Shown here: in pieces, positions 44,858 to 53,899 of the stretch | Layout of the letters: each line of letters starts with the position of its first letter | Position numbering within the stretch: the first letter of the stretch is position 1 | From: Flavobacterium sp. ASV13 | GTDB lineage: Bacteria; Bacteroidota; Bacteroidia; Flavobacteriales; Flavobacteriaceae | DNA length: 64,000 bases | Direction of reading: 5' to 3' | Assembly: GCF_000745775.1 (NCBI RefSeq) | Contig: NZ_JQJY01000005.1 | Location: forward strand, 248,001 to 312,000 | Position numbers and translations under genes: made by a program | The notes under the pieces: model-generated | What the model was told of the DNA's origin: nothing | Databases searched by the model: none | Seen by the model: only the letters and a program-made list of their open reading frames with translations

Positions 44858-46086
44858 GATTAAAACTAACTTTATTTCTGGCAATCGCTTTCTTCTTTTA
44901 CGCAAATTGTTTTGCACAAATTGATCCCAATTTACTAAAAAGGGTACCAAAAGATACTGTAAAAAACATCTTAAACATGGATGCTGTTTACAATAGACCG
45001 GCATTGAATATAAACAAAACACCAATTTCTATTGGTGGGTACGTTGAAATGAACTGGCAAAAACTAACCACAGACGGAGTATCAGAAGGTCATCAATTTC
45101 AAGCCAGAAGATTATCTATTTTCATGTCATCAGCCATTAGTAAAAGAGTGAAGTTTTTAAGTGAAATTGAATTTGAAGATGGAGGAAAAGAAATTGCAAT
45201 TGAATTTGCATCTGTAGACGTTGAATTTGATCCTTTGGTAAATTTAAGGGCTGGAATAATTTTGAATCCAATAGGTTCTTTCAATCAAAATCATGACGGC
45301 CCCAAATGGGAATTTACCGACCGGCCAATTTCATCAACTCAAATGTTACCCGATACATTTAGTAATGCCGGCGCGGGACTTTTTGGGAAAAAATATACAA
45401 AAAACTGGATGTTTGGATATGAAGCCTATTTATCTGGAAGTTTTGATAATTCTATAATTGAGAACACCGAAAATAAAACTTTCTTGCCGGCAGCAAAAAA
45501 TAACCCTGAAAGATTTGAAGAAATAAATAGTGGCGAACCCTTATTTACAGGAAAAATAGCCCTTAGGAATAATAAAATAGGTGAACTGGGAATTTCATAT
45601 ATGGGTGGAATATATAACAAATTCCAGGATGAAGGAATTGTTATTGACAAGAAAAGACGTGTAGCAGTTTTTGCCTTGGATTTTAACACTACTCTGCCAA
45701 AAATCAAAACCTTTATCACTACAGAATTTGCCTGGATTTATGTTGATGTTCCCGAAACTTATTCTCAACAATTCGGAAATAAACAAAAGGGGGGCTTTAT
45801 AGATATTGTACAGCCTATCTTGACAAAAACAATTCTGGGATGGGAAAAAGCAACTATAAACATTGCCTGCAGATTAGAATATGTGGATTGGAATGTGGGA
45901 AAATTTAAAGAGACAGGAGGCAATATTGGTGAAGATGTATGGAGTATAATGCCTGCCATTAGTTTCAGACCAACCTCTCAAACCGTAATTCGTCTAAACT
46001 ATCGCTATTTAAAACAAAGAGACATTTTTTCTAATCCACCATCAATTACTGATGGATTTAATATGGGGATTTCTAGTTACTTTTAA
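44854..46086 (+). CDS. Outer-membrane porin (OprO/OprP-like)
   Basis: This 410-residue exported protein has a signal peptide (YANCFAQ) and beta-barrel character throughout. Segments such as PIGSFNQNHDGPKWEFTDRP near 147 and a C-terminal strand ending in aromatic GISSYF are typical of the phosphate/pyrophosphate-selective porin family. Its start overlaps the Rieske gene, so it is cotranscribed with the two redox proteins. The combination suggests transport and redox coupling at the outer membrane, but the substrate is unknown. Confidence 0.85.
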   Translation: MRLKLTLFLAIAFFFYANCFAQIDPNLLKRVPKDTVKNILNMDAVYNRPALNINKTPISIGGYVEMNWQKLTTDGVSEGHQFQARRLSIFMSSAISKRVKFLSEIEFEDGGKEIAIEFASVDVEFDPLVNLRAGIILNPIGSFNQNHDGPKWEFTDRPISSTQMLPDTFSNAGAGLFGKKYTKNWMFGYEAYLSGSFDNSIIENTENKTFLPAAKNNPERFEEINSGEPLFTGKIALRNNKIGELGISYMGGIYNKFQDEGIVIDKKRRVAVFALDFNTTLPKIKTFITTEFAWIYVDVPETYSQQFGNKQKGGFIDIVQPILTKTILGWEKATINIACRLEYVDWNVGKFKETGGNIGEDVWSIMPAISFRPTSQTVIRLNYRYLKQRDIFSNPPSITDGFNMGISSYF

Positions 46087-46236
46087 ATACACATTTATAA
46101 AAAGATTCCCATCGACTTATATCTTAGTAATTCACTTATTTATTTACTATAATATAATCATAAAACTTGCAAGCTATTTTATATATGGCATAAAAATTGT
46201 AATAATATATTTATATTAATTTTAAAACACTTCAAA

Positions 46237-46320
46237 ATGAGTAATAGACTAAATTGTTGGAAATGTGTTCTTATGATTACTGGTGCAATGGGTTTTGTTT
46301 CATTTTTTTCACATTATTGA
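46237..46320 (+). CDS. Possible 27-residue membrane peptide
   Basis: The frame MSNRLNCWKCVLMITGAMGF plus seven residues has a CxxC motif and one hydrophobic stretch. It has no supporting homology that I know of and may be chance. Otherwise 46087-46390 has nothing that I can support. Confidence 0.25.
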   Translation: MSNRLNCWKCVLMITGAMGFVSFFSHY

Positions 46321-46396
46321 TAGATTAATTGAGCACAAAAAAATCTTCAAGGACAGGATAAAAGAATCTTAGAACAGTGTTCTAAATCTAACTAAT

Positions 46397-46437
46397 AAAA
46401 GAGGCTGTTTTACTAAGTTCTGAGACCGCCTCTTTTT
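46397..46437 (+). terminator. Terminator between the porin operon and the arsenic operon
   Basis: AAAAGAGGC (46397-46405) pairs with GCCTCTTTT around a loop of about 22 bases and runs into a T tract. Confidence 0.65.
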
Positions 46438-46669
46438 CTATTTTTTATTCGGACTCCTGTTGGAGTGTGGATCTGAAATATGCAATTCTCAAGAACTTGT
46501 TTTAGGTTTAAGACTTCTTCTTTTATTTTCAACATATTTGAAATTTTGAAATCAACAGGAATACAATCTCTTCTATCTAGTATCCTATCAGAATATTACA
46601 CTTACTTCAGTTATAAAGCATACAAGGTGATTTAAAAAAAATTATGCAATATGCTTTAATTGTAAAAAC

Positions 46670-46689
46670 ATATCGCAATATTGCAATAT
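46670..46689 (+). promoter_or_regulatory. ArsR-type operator palindrome
   Basis: The perfect palindrome GCAATATTGC (46675-46684) with ATAT on both sides lies 17 bp before the arsR ATG. ATGCAATAT at 46644-46652 is an additional half-site. Such sites bind ArsR repressors upstream of their own gene. The intact operator contrasts with the frameshifted repressor gene. Confidence 0.6.
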
Positions 46690-46701
46690 AAATATAAAAC
46701 G

Positions 46702-47044
46702 ATGGGAATTACAAAAACAGATCACTTTACAGATAATCAAAACGAACTTGCCGTTTTGGCTAAAGCATTAGGGCATCCTGCCCGAATAGCCATAATGGAA
46801 TATTTATTAAAAGTAGACACTTGTATATGCGGAGATATAGTTAACGAACTTCCACTCTCTCAGCCAACGGTATCTCAGCATCTTAAGGAACTTAAAAAAC
46901 GCTGGTTTAATAAAAGGAAGTATTGATGGTAACTCTATTTGTTACTGTATTAATGAACCTGGATTAGAAAAAATAAAAGGTTTTTTCGAACATATCACAG
47001 CTCATCTTGAAAAAAAAGAGAAACGAGTGCTGCTAATCTTATAA
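46702..47044 (+). pseudogene. arsR: arsR repressor gene with a +1 frameshift
   Basis: The gene starts at ATG 46702 (MGITKTDHFTDNQNE). The ArsR winged helix is intact through VDTCICGDIVNELPLSQPTV, where the two Cys are arsenite ligands. An extra base, most simply the C at 46900, shifts the frame after LKELKK and gives a stop at 46924-46926. Skipping one base restores AGLIKGSIDGNSICYCINEP and the stop at 47042-47044, giving 113 residues, the normal size. The lesion removes the second half of the DNA-binding domain and the dimer helix. The operator upstream is intact. Confidence 0.85.
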
Positions 47045-47046
47045 AT

Positions 47047-47522
47047 ATGGAATTCAGAAAACTATTAAGTGCCGATTGGCCACAGGTTAGATTAATCTAT
47101 GAAAAAGGAATAAATACAGGCAATGCCACTTTTCAAACCACCACACCAACTTGGGAAGACTGGAATGATTCGCATCTTGCCACCTGCAGAATTGTTGCCG
47201 AAAGTAATCATTTGATTAAAGGATGGGAAGCACTCACTCCTATTTCTTCAAGATGTGTTTATGCGGGTGTAGCCGAGGTAAGCGTATACGTTGACACTGA
47301 ACATTCCGGAAATGGAATAGGTCTTGCGCTTTTAAATGATCTTGTTCATCTGAGTGAGGCCGAAGCATATGGACTTTACAAGCTGGTCTATTTCCTGAAA
47401 ACAGAGCAAGTCTGAGCATCCATGAGAAAGCTGGATTCAGAATATTAGGCATTCGCGAAAAAATCGGGAAACAGAATGGAATCTGGAGAGATACTGTACT
47501 CCTGGAAAGACGAAGCGATTGA
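47047..47522 (+). pseudogene. GNAT acetyltransferase gene (ArsN-like) with a -1 frameshift
   Basis: The GNAT frame begins MEFRKLLSADWPQVRLIYEK and includes AEVSVYVDTEHSGNGIGLAL, the acetyl-CoA binding region. One base is missing near 47364-47366. The other frame then continues IWTLQAGLFPENRASLSIHE to a stop at 47520-47522, restoring 158 residues. Acetyltransferases of this kind in ars operons are often ArsN proteins that inactivate arsinothricin or phosphinothricin; that link rests on neighbourhood. The start is 3 bp after arsR. Confidence 0.8.
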
Positions 47523-47621
47523 TTAAATAATTACAAATAGTATAACAGCATTGGTAAATTAATTATTACTCATGCTTTTGCTGTAAAGGAAAAAGATATA
47601 AATTTTTAAAACACATAAATT

Positions 47622-48095
47622 ATGAAACTTTCAGAAATTAAACAAGTATTAAAAACAGTTGAAGCTGTAAATTTCGAACTACCGAACGGAACTCTTGTAC
47701 CGGAATATTTCCATGTGACTGAAGTTGGTTTGATTACTAAAAATTTTATTGACTGCGGTGGGGTAGTTAGAAAAGAAACGGTTTTGAATTTTCAATTATG
47801 AGATGCCAATGATTATGAACACAGACTAAAACCTCAAAAATTAATTCATATTATTGAACTTTCTGAAAAGGTTTTGGGTATTGAAGATCATGAAATTGAA
47901 GTAGAATATCAGGACACCACAATTGGTAAATACGATTTAGATTTTAATGGTAAAAATTTCATTTTATTAAACAGACAGACAGCGTGTCTGGCTCAGGATC
48001 AATGTGGAATCCCGTCAGATAAATCTAAGATACAGTTATCTCAATTAAGTGCTGACAGTACAAATTCATGCACACCTGGCGCAGGCTGTTGTTAA
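47622..48095 (+). pseudogene. DUF6428-like gene of ars operons with an internal TGA
   Basis: The frame starts MKLSEIKQVLKTVEAVNFEL and is interrupted by TGA at 47799-47801 (codon 60). It then continues in the same frame (DANDYEHRLKPQKLIHIIEL) to CTPGAGCC at the end, 157 codons in total. The family, which I recall as DUF6428, is a conserved companion of Bacteroidota ars genes. The residue expected at the stop is probably Trp (TGG to TGA). Terminal vicinal Cys residues suggest arsenic binding. Confidence 0.75.
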
Positions 48096-48140
48096 TTTTT
48101 AAACTATAACGTAATATTTTTTTTCAATACCAAAAAAACT

Positions 48141-48755
48141 ATGTTATTTACTGAAATAAAAAACACAATTAATTCATTTGATTTTAATCAAATCTCAGCA
48201 GAACGTAAAACTATCCTGCAGCCATTAGTTGAATATATCCAAAGCAAAGCAGACAATAACCAACAGATTAGACTTAATTTAATCTGTACACACAATTCCA
48301 GAAGGAGTCATTTATCTCAAGTCTGGGCACAAACTGCCGCTGCATATTATAATATAAAAAATGTTTCATGCTATTCGGGAGGTACTGAAGCTACTGCTTT
48401 ATTTCCAATGGTTGCCGAAACTCTGCATCATTCAGGATTTAAAGTTAAAGCTATTTCAGAGGGTGAAAATCCTGTTTATTCCATAAAATATTCATCGAAT
48501 GAACTTCCTGTTATTTGATTTTCTAAAACCTATGATGATGATTTTAATCCGGAGAGCGAATTTGTTGCTATTATGACCTGCTCACAAGCCGATGGAGGAT
48601 GTCCCTTTATTGCAGGTGCAGAAAAACGTATCCCAATTACTTTTGAAGATCCAAAAGTATCCGATAATACACCACAACAAAAACAGGTATATCAGGAGCG
48701 CAGTTTTCAAATCGGAACTGAAATGTTCTATGTATTCTCACAAATCAAGCAATAA
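48141..48755 (+). pseudogene. Arsenate reductase-like (low-Mr phosphatase fold) gene with an internal TGA
   Basis: The frame starts MLFTEIKNTINSFDFNQISA and has the active-site P-loop CTHNSRRS near residues 52-59. It is interrupted by TGA at 48516-48518 (codon 126). The same frame then continues FSKTYDDDFNPESEFVAIMT, with CSQADGGCP (Cys pair near 152), to 48755, giving 204 residues. The thioredoxin-coupled ArsC family reduces arsenate to arsenite. The catalytic Cys lies before the stop, but the resolving-Cys region is lost without readthrough. Confidence 0.85.
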
Positions 48756-48757
48756 AA

Positions 48758-49834
48758 ATGTCAGCAAATAACTGTGCCCCTGTCGCGGGGCGAAAGAAAT
48801 TAGGTTTCCTTGATAGATTTTTAACCCTGTGGATTTTCCTTGCTATGGTTCTTGGCGTGGCAATAGGTTATTTTATTCCTTCCAGTGCAAATTTCATCAA
48901 TTCATTTTCAAGTGGAACAACAAACATTCCCTTGGCTGTTGGACTTATTCTTATGATGTATCCACCCTTGGCAAAAGTAAAATACGAGCAAATGGGACAG
49001 GTTTTTAGAAACACTAAAATTTTAGGAGCTTCATTGTTTCTAAATTGGATTGTTGGACCTATTTTAATGTTTTCTTTAGCCTTGCTTTTTTTAAATGGTT
49101 ATCCGGAATATATGATCGGAGTCATTCTAATTGGACTAGCGCGCTGTATTGCCATGGTAGTAGTTTGGAATGATTTGGCTGATGGAAACAGGGAATACGC
49201 AGCAGGTCTTATTGCACTTAATAGTATTTTTCAGGTTTTACTCTAGAGTGTTTACGCTTATGTATTCATTACAATTCTGCCACCGTATTTTGGCTATCAT
49301 GGCTTTGAAGTTAATATTAGTATTGCTCAGATTGCCGAAAGTGTCGGAATATATTTAGGAATTCCATTCGCACTTGGAATCATAAGTCGCTATGGTTTAA
49401 TTGCAATAAAAGGAGCCGAATGGTTTGAAACTAAATATGTCCCTTTTATTTCACCAATCACTCTAATATCTTTACTTTTTACAATCATTGTTATGTTCAG
49501 CCTTAAAGGAGAACTGATTGTTCAAATCCCCTTGGATGTTATACGCATCGCAGTTCCGTTAGTGATTTATTTTACCATAATGTTTATCATAAGCTTTTTC
49601 GTTGGAAAATATTTTGGTGTAGATTATTCAAAAGCGACAGCTATTGCTTTTATGGCTACCGGTAATAATTTTGAGCTCGCTATTGCAGTAGCAATTGGTG
49701 TCTTTGGCTTAAACAGCGGTCAGGCATTTGCAGGAGTTATAGGGCCTTTGGTAGAAGTGCCAGCACTTATTGCATTAGTTAATGTTGCTTTCTGGTTCAG
49801 AAAAAAATATTACACAAAACCAGTTACCAACTAA
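48758..49834 (+). pseudogene. acr3: ACR3-type arsenite efflux gene with an internal TAG
   Basis: The frame starts [20 protein letters not shown] and encodes ten membrane helices. The conserved Cys of ACR3 is in [18 protein letters not shown] near residue 127. TAG at 49244-49246 (codon 163) interrupts FQVLL-SVYAYVF, where Tyr is likely in intact relatives. The frame reopens to 49834 with [15 protein letters not shown], for 358 codons in total. ACR3 exports arsenite driven by the proton gradient. It starts 2 bp after arsC, so the operon order arsR-GNAT-DUF6428-arsC-acr3 is complete but each gene is broken. Confidence 0.87.
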
Positions 49835-49855
49835 TAATTGTTATAACTGTTTAAT

Positions 49856-50590
49856 ATGAGAATTGCAATAATAGCAGATATACATGCCAATTTTCCGGCA
49901 CTAGAACAAACCTTAAAAAGCATTGAAGAACAAAATATTGATGCTATTTACTGCCTGGGAGATTTAGTAGGTTACAATCTATGTCCAAATGCTGTAATCA
50001 ATGAAATCCGAAAAAGACATATTCCTACACTGGCAGGAAACCATGAAGTAAAAGCTGTAGATATACACAATGATGGATCCAACGACTCAGAAAGTTATGC
50101 TTATCAGATTGTGGGCAAAGAGCAGATCAAATACCTTTCTGCTCTGCCTGCCCATATTAAATTGGAATATCAGGCAGCTGATAAGTTAATCAAGATTTTA
50201 ATGGTACATGGCAGTCCATACGGTAATAAGGAATATTTGCTTGAGGATAAAAAAGAAAAAGACTTTACTGATATTTTTCTTGACACTGGTGCAGATATCA
50301 TTATCTGCGGTCATTCCCACAAACCATATCGTCGAATTTTAGAAAACCCAAATAAAAAAGGCAGTTATTTCTATGCTGTAAACACAGTATCCGTGGGCAA
50401 ACCTAAAGATGGAAATCCAAAATGCTGCTATGCAATAATAACCATTGATAAAAGCAGTAATTTTTCAAAAAAAGATGGTGTACAGGTCAAATTCATCAGA
50501 GTCGACTATGATATCGAAAAAACAGCGCAAGCTATTGAAGAAAGTCCACTGCCAAATGTTTACTCACTTATGCTCAGAAAAGCATATTAA
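49856..50590 (+). CDS. Metallophosphoesterase (calcineurin-like)
   Basis: This 244-residue soluble enzyme has the calcineurin-fold metal ligands in order: DIHAN (Asp8, His10), GDLVGY near 36, GNHE near 60, and VHGSP and GHSHKPY near 118 and 143. It is intact, unlike the five preceding genes. Family members hydrolyse phosphodiesters or phosphoesters with a two-metal centre; the substrate cannot be told. It is 21 bp after acr3 on the same strand, and may have been the last gene of the arsenic operon. Confidence 0.9.
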   Translation: MRIAIIADIHANFPALEQTLKSIEEQNIDAIYCLGDLVGYNLCPNAVINEIRKRHIPTLAGNHEVKAVDIHNDGSNDSESYAYQIVGKEQIKYLSALPAHIKLEYQAADKLIKILMVHGSPYGNKEYLLEDKKEKDFTDIFLDTGADIIICGHSHKPYRRILENPNKKGSYFYAVNTVSVGKPKDGNPKCCYAIITIDKSSNFSKKDGVQVKFIRVDYDIEKTAQAIEESPLPNVYSLMLRKAY

Positions 50591-50613
50591 AAGCTGTCAC
50601 AATAAAATCATTT

Positions 50614-50850
50614 ATGGAAAGTTTTAAATTATTGTTAAATAGCATCACCCCTATAAGCAATCAGGAATTTGAAAATTACAGCCAATCTTTTAAAAGCTAT
50701 AGTTTACCCAAAATAGCTATTTTGCAGTTCAAGATTATTATGTTGTGTTTTAATATCATTTTTAATACATTTACATTTATAAAAGTACATTTACTGACTG
50801 CGGTTAAATTGATCAAGGACACAAAGGGGCTACAAGGTAAGTCATTATAA
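50614..50850 (+). pseudogene. Truncated Crp/Fnr-like N-terminus
   Basis: About 33 residues starting MESFKLLLNSITPISNQEFE resemble the N-terminus of Bacteroidota Crp/Fnr family sensors, up to KSYSLPK where GEY would normally follow. The rest of the 78-residue frame is Lys/Phe-rich and unlike the family. It ends near the start of the repeat region, so it looks like a remnant cut by recombination at the island boundary. The similarity is short. Confidence 0.35.
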
Positions 50851-50933
50851 ATGAGACCTATTCGGCTACCCTTTTTGGAAGAGTGCTTGAGAATACCAAT
50901 AAAATCAACGAATTAAGGAATAGGTAGGTCGTC

Positions 50934-50997
50934 CTGCCACCCCGACAAAAGTCTTTCCATTTATTTGAAAAGGCTTTTTTTTTGCAGTAAACTGAAA
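50934..50997. repeat. tRNA-3'-end-like direct repeat, copy 1
   Basis: The 64-bp unit begins CTGCCACCCCGAC, like the 3' T-arm and acceptor end of a proline-type tRNA. It contains an AAGTCTTT...AAGGCTTTTTTTTT terminator-like hairpin. A second copy of the same length with a few substitutions lies at 51078-51141. No complete tRNA is present. Confidence 0.65.
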
Positions 50998-51029
50998 TAT
51001 AAAATTATAGCATAGAACGGTTATCTCGT

Positions 51030-51077
51030 CCCGATTGAGATCGGGAAGGCCGCAGGTTCTCCCGAAAGCTTTCGGGA
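51030..51077. repeat. Two short palindromes inside a degenerate tRNA-like sequence
   Basis: CCCGATTGAGATCGGG (51030-51045) and TCCCGAAAGCTTTCGGGA (51060-51077) are perfect hairpins. Between them is AAGGCCGCAGGTTC, which looks like tRNA variable loop and T-arm. They look like inserted mobile palindromes in a dead tRNA gene. Confidence 0.6.
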
Positions 51078-51141
51078 CTGCCACCCCGACAAAAGTCTTT
51101 TCATTTACTTGGAAAGACTTTTTTTTTGCAATAAACTGAAA
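51078..51141. repeat. tRNA-3'-end-like direct repeat, copy 2
   Basis: Same unit as at 50934-50997. Here the hairpin AGTCTTT...AAAGACT followed by nine T is better formed. Repeated tRNA 3' ends are a common sign of integrase-mediated insertion, so this may mark the island edge. Confidence 0.65.
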
Positions 51142-51164
51142 ACCAAATCTCATTGTTCAATTGT

Positions 51165-51197
51165 AAAAAAATAGCCCACGGTTAAAACCGCAGGCTA
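51165..51197 (-). terminator. Terminator of the beta-helix protein gene
   Basis: TAGCC-CA-CGGTT pairs with AACCG-CA-GGCTA around AA. On the minus strand it is followed by seven T. It lies 24 bp beyond the stop of the gene at 51221-53401. Confidence 0.75.
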
Positions 51198-51220
51198 TAC
51201 TAAAAAATATTATATTTTAT

Positions 51221-53401
51221 TTATTTCTCCATTTTAATGTAAGCAGGATACGATTCACGACTTGGCAAAGTAAATTCTTCATCAAAAGGTTGTGTGCCCG
51301 ATCCATTATTATATGACAGTACACGCTTAACACCTGTTGCCGTGCTTCCGCCTTCGCTATTAATAACATTTTGAATATTTCCTGAACCTGCAAAACGCGT
51401 GGTACACATTTTTTCGAGTTTCACATTTGGGCTGTTCGGAATTTCAAAACCATTTTTCTTGTTTACATTTCCATCGGTTCCTGTCATAACAGCATAAGAT
51501 CCCATTCCTATACTATGATGTTCTTTAACCGTATTAGCCACTTTGAATGCAGCATAACCATCAACTTTTCCGTTTTGACTACTCCAGCTTGCTTGATTTG
51601 GCGCATCATATGGTGGTTCATTTTGAAAGAAATAAGTTCTACCACGTTCACCAAGCCATAACACCTCGTATTCTTGAAAGTGCTCAACAAATAACCCATA
51701 AAGCGTAACATCGTTACCGGTAACAATAAGTCCGTTTTTGCATCTGTCTCTAGTCCATCTTGCAGCACCACCTTTTTGCGAGCCATGATCAGCACGCCAA
51801 AGCCAAAAGTGATCTCCAACAACATTGTTACTATTTATCTGCATTGAAGCTTGTATCTGAACATTTTTCGATTGAACCCCACCTACTCTACATGTGATAT
51901 CTGTCAGTAGAATTGGATCTGCAGAATGATCAACCTTTGCACCTTCATTGCTTATTCTAATTTGATAAGTTGTGCTATTGAAAGAATCCATAAGAAGACC
52001 GGCGATAATAATTCCGTCTTTATCATCAGCATAAATACATCCCCAAGTATTTTTTTCAGTAGGCTCCAATGTCACTGAAGCTATCCCAGCGCCTAAAAGT
52101 ATTGCATCTTTTCTATTTACCTGAATTGGAGCATTCAGCGAATAATGTCCTGGAGTAAAAAATATATTTTTACCAGCTGTCAAAGCATTGTTGATTTCTA
52201 CTTCGGTATCATCTTCTTTAGTAACATACCATTCCGTTACCAAATCTTGAATTTTGCCTTTACCCATATCTGTTGATGACCATGAAACTCCTACTCTATC
52301 TTTTTGCCAAGCCGGAACAAACACTTTATATTCGCCATCTTTATCAATGAAAAGAAAAGGTTTTTCTCTAATAATAGGTGTCATAGGAACTGGCGAGTTC
52401 TTCTCATCTGCCTGAGGAGGATTTACACACCCTTGCCAAACCATATTATAAGAGCCCCCCATTGCTTCAGAACCTGCAGGGAAAACAGTATTTCTTGTAT
52501 ACCATTGTTGCTGTCCTTTCCAGTTTGGTCGGTCAGTTGTGTAATGCGTATCGGCAATGAAACCGCCACTTCCCCAAAAATTAGTATTTCCAATATCTGA
52601 AATATATTTTGAAGTACTTTCAATCAACATTCTTCGTGCGCTCGTTGACTGAGAAACGGTCCAGGAAAAATCGCGCATTACTTCAACATTTTCAACAGAA
52701 CGCCAAAAAGTACAAGTAGCATTTGCACCACCTGAAAGATGAGGTCTTGTAAATATAGCACCCAATTTCACATCTGACGGAACTCTTCCTAAACCTCCAA
52801 TATGAGAATAAAAACCTAATTCGATTGCATTAGCTTCCGCTGATGATGCAGAACCAGATCCGCCGACATCATAAGTTTGTCCGTTAACATTTGGCTTGAA
52901 ATAATAAGCCTGACGTTTTGTTGTCCACTCACCATTTGCACCCCCTAAACCAATAGTAGCAAATTGCGAATTAATTTCGTTTCGTGCTGTTTCGGCTTTT
53001 TCATGCTTTCTATCATAGAAATACATAGTGTCACCAAAAATTTGGTTTTCTAATGAAATTATTATGGTTATATCGTTACGGGTAACTTTATAATAGTTTT
53101 CATATTTATCTCCATTTGGCTTATTATCTGTGAATGTTAATTTAGAAGTCGAGCCAACCGAAACAAAATCCGACGCCAGGCGACTTCCTCCTCTGGTAAT
53201 TACATAATTTCCAGAAGTCCCAAAAGCTGTCCACGCCAATGTGATGTTGTGTTTCTTTTTATTGTATTCAATTTTGTATTCTATTTTATTCTGCTCGCTT
53301 TTTTCATCAACTGAAAAGGGCGAAACGAAACTGCATAAAATCAGTATAAACATGAATCCTGCAAATACTGAAATCGCTTTTTTACTCTTAAGAATGTTCA
53401 T
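51221..53401 (-). CDS. Secreted right-handed beta-helix protein (carbohydrate-active-like)
   Basis: This 726-residue exported protein has a signal peptide (about 1-28), then a fibronectin-III-like region with ITLAWTAFGTSGNYVITRGG. Parallel beta-helix repeats follow (NNALTAGKNIFFTPGHYSLN, GIIIAGLLMDSFNS, NGLIVTGNDVTLYGLFVEHF). The Trp/Tyr-rich centre and the overall order resemble secreted Bacteroidota proteins often labelled adenylyl cyclase or GH55-like, labels I consider unreliable. It is transcribed leftward, convergent with the island and divergent from parA. Substrate unknown. Confidence 0.75.
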   Translation of the reverse strand: MNILKSKKAISVFAGFMFILILCSFVSPFSVDEKSEQNKIEYKIEYNKKKHNITLAWTAFGTSGNYVITRGGSRLASDFVSVGSTSKLTFTDNKPNGDKYENYYKVTRNDITIIISLENQIFGDTMYFYDRKHEKAETARNEINSQFATIGLGGANGEWTTKRQAYYFKPNVNGQTYDVGGSGSASSAEANAIELGFYSHIGGLGRVPSDVKLGAIFTRPHLSGGANATCTFWRSVENVEVMRDFSWTVSQSTSARRMLIESTSKYISDIGNTNFWGSGGFIADTHYTTDRPNWKGQQQWYTRNTVFPAGSEAMGGSYNMVWQGCVNPPQADEKNSPVPMTPIIREKPFLFIDKDGEYKVFVPAWQKDRVGVSWSSTDMGKGKIQDLVTEWYVTKEDDTEVEINNALTAGKNIFFTPGHYSLNAPIQVNRKDAILLGAGIASVTLEPTEKNTWGCIYADDKDGIIIAGLLMDSFNSTTYQIRISNEGAKVDHSADPILLTDITCRVGGVQSKNVQIQASMQINSNNVVGDHFWLWRADHGSQKGGAARWTRDRCKNGLIVTGNDVTLYGLFVEHFQEYEVLWLGERGRTYFFQNEPPYDAPNQASWSSQNGKVDGYAAFKVANTVKEHHSIGMGSYAVMTGTDGNVNKKNGFEIPNSPNVKLEKMCTTRFAGSGNIQNVINSEGGSTATGVKRVLSYNNGSGTQPFDEEFTLPSRESYPAYIKMEK

Positions 53402-53899
53402 TTTTGTGGTTTAATAGTTTGTAATAATAGTAATTTTTAAAGAATCCAAAATAGCGATAATCTTTAACCTGAAAGTCCATTTTTACTCTCATTTTTCTTA
53501 TCAAAAACTATACAAAATCAACATTTCTTGGCACAAACAAGCCGTGTACAATATTTTCATTCGTTTCTACATAGATTTTGCTAGTCAACAAAAATTAAAA
53601 ATGAAGAATCTAAATGATGAGTGCATCTTATAATAGAAAAACCGCTTTTAGTTTATCTAAACGTTTAAATTTTAAAATGAGACCGTTTCTCGAAGGCAAA
53701 ATTAAATTCCTGCCTTTTTACAGCAATAACATTATCTAAATTGATCAAAATTCAATTGGCAATTCTATTTATAACTAAAAATAATTTGTTCCGAAGACCC
53801 ATGAAACCACGAATAAACAACGTTTCATAAATGTTAACAAAATAGATTTTCAAAAACCATAAATAATTGTATTTTTACGGTTCAAAATTCAGAAAATAA
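53402..53899. other. Divergent promoter region between the beta-helix gene and parA
   Basis: The 498-bp gap has no gene-like frame. TAAACGTTTA (53658-53667) is a 10-bp palindrome that could be a LacI-type operator for the leftward gene. TATTTTTA near 53870 resembles a -7 element for parA. These sites are tentative. Confidence 0.35.

Noticed and set aside
47799..48518. Selenocysteine or other UGA recoding in the ars genes
   Set aside because: The sites are at ordinary residues, no recoding element was seen, and neighbouring genes carry frameshifts as well.
50905..51153. An 82-residue minus-strand frame rich in Lys and repeats
   Set aside because: It is translated tRNA-like and terminator repeat sequence, a type of false gene common in Flavobacteria.
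53800..53870. A parS-like site upstream of parA
   Set aside because: GAAAC and GTTTC are present around 53797-53828 but without the palindromic core of known parS sites.
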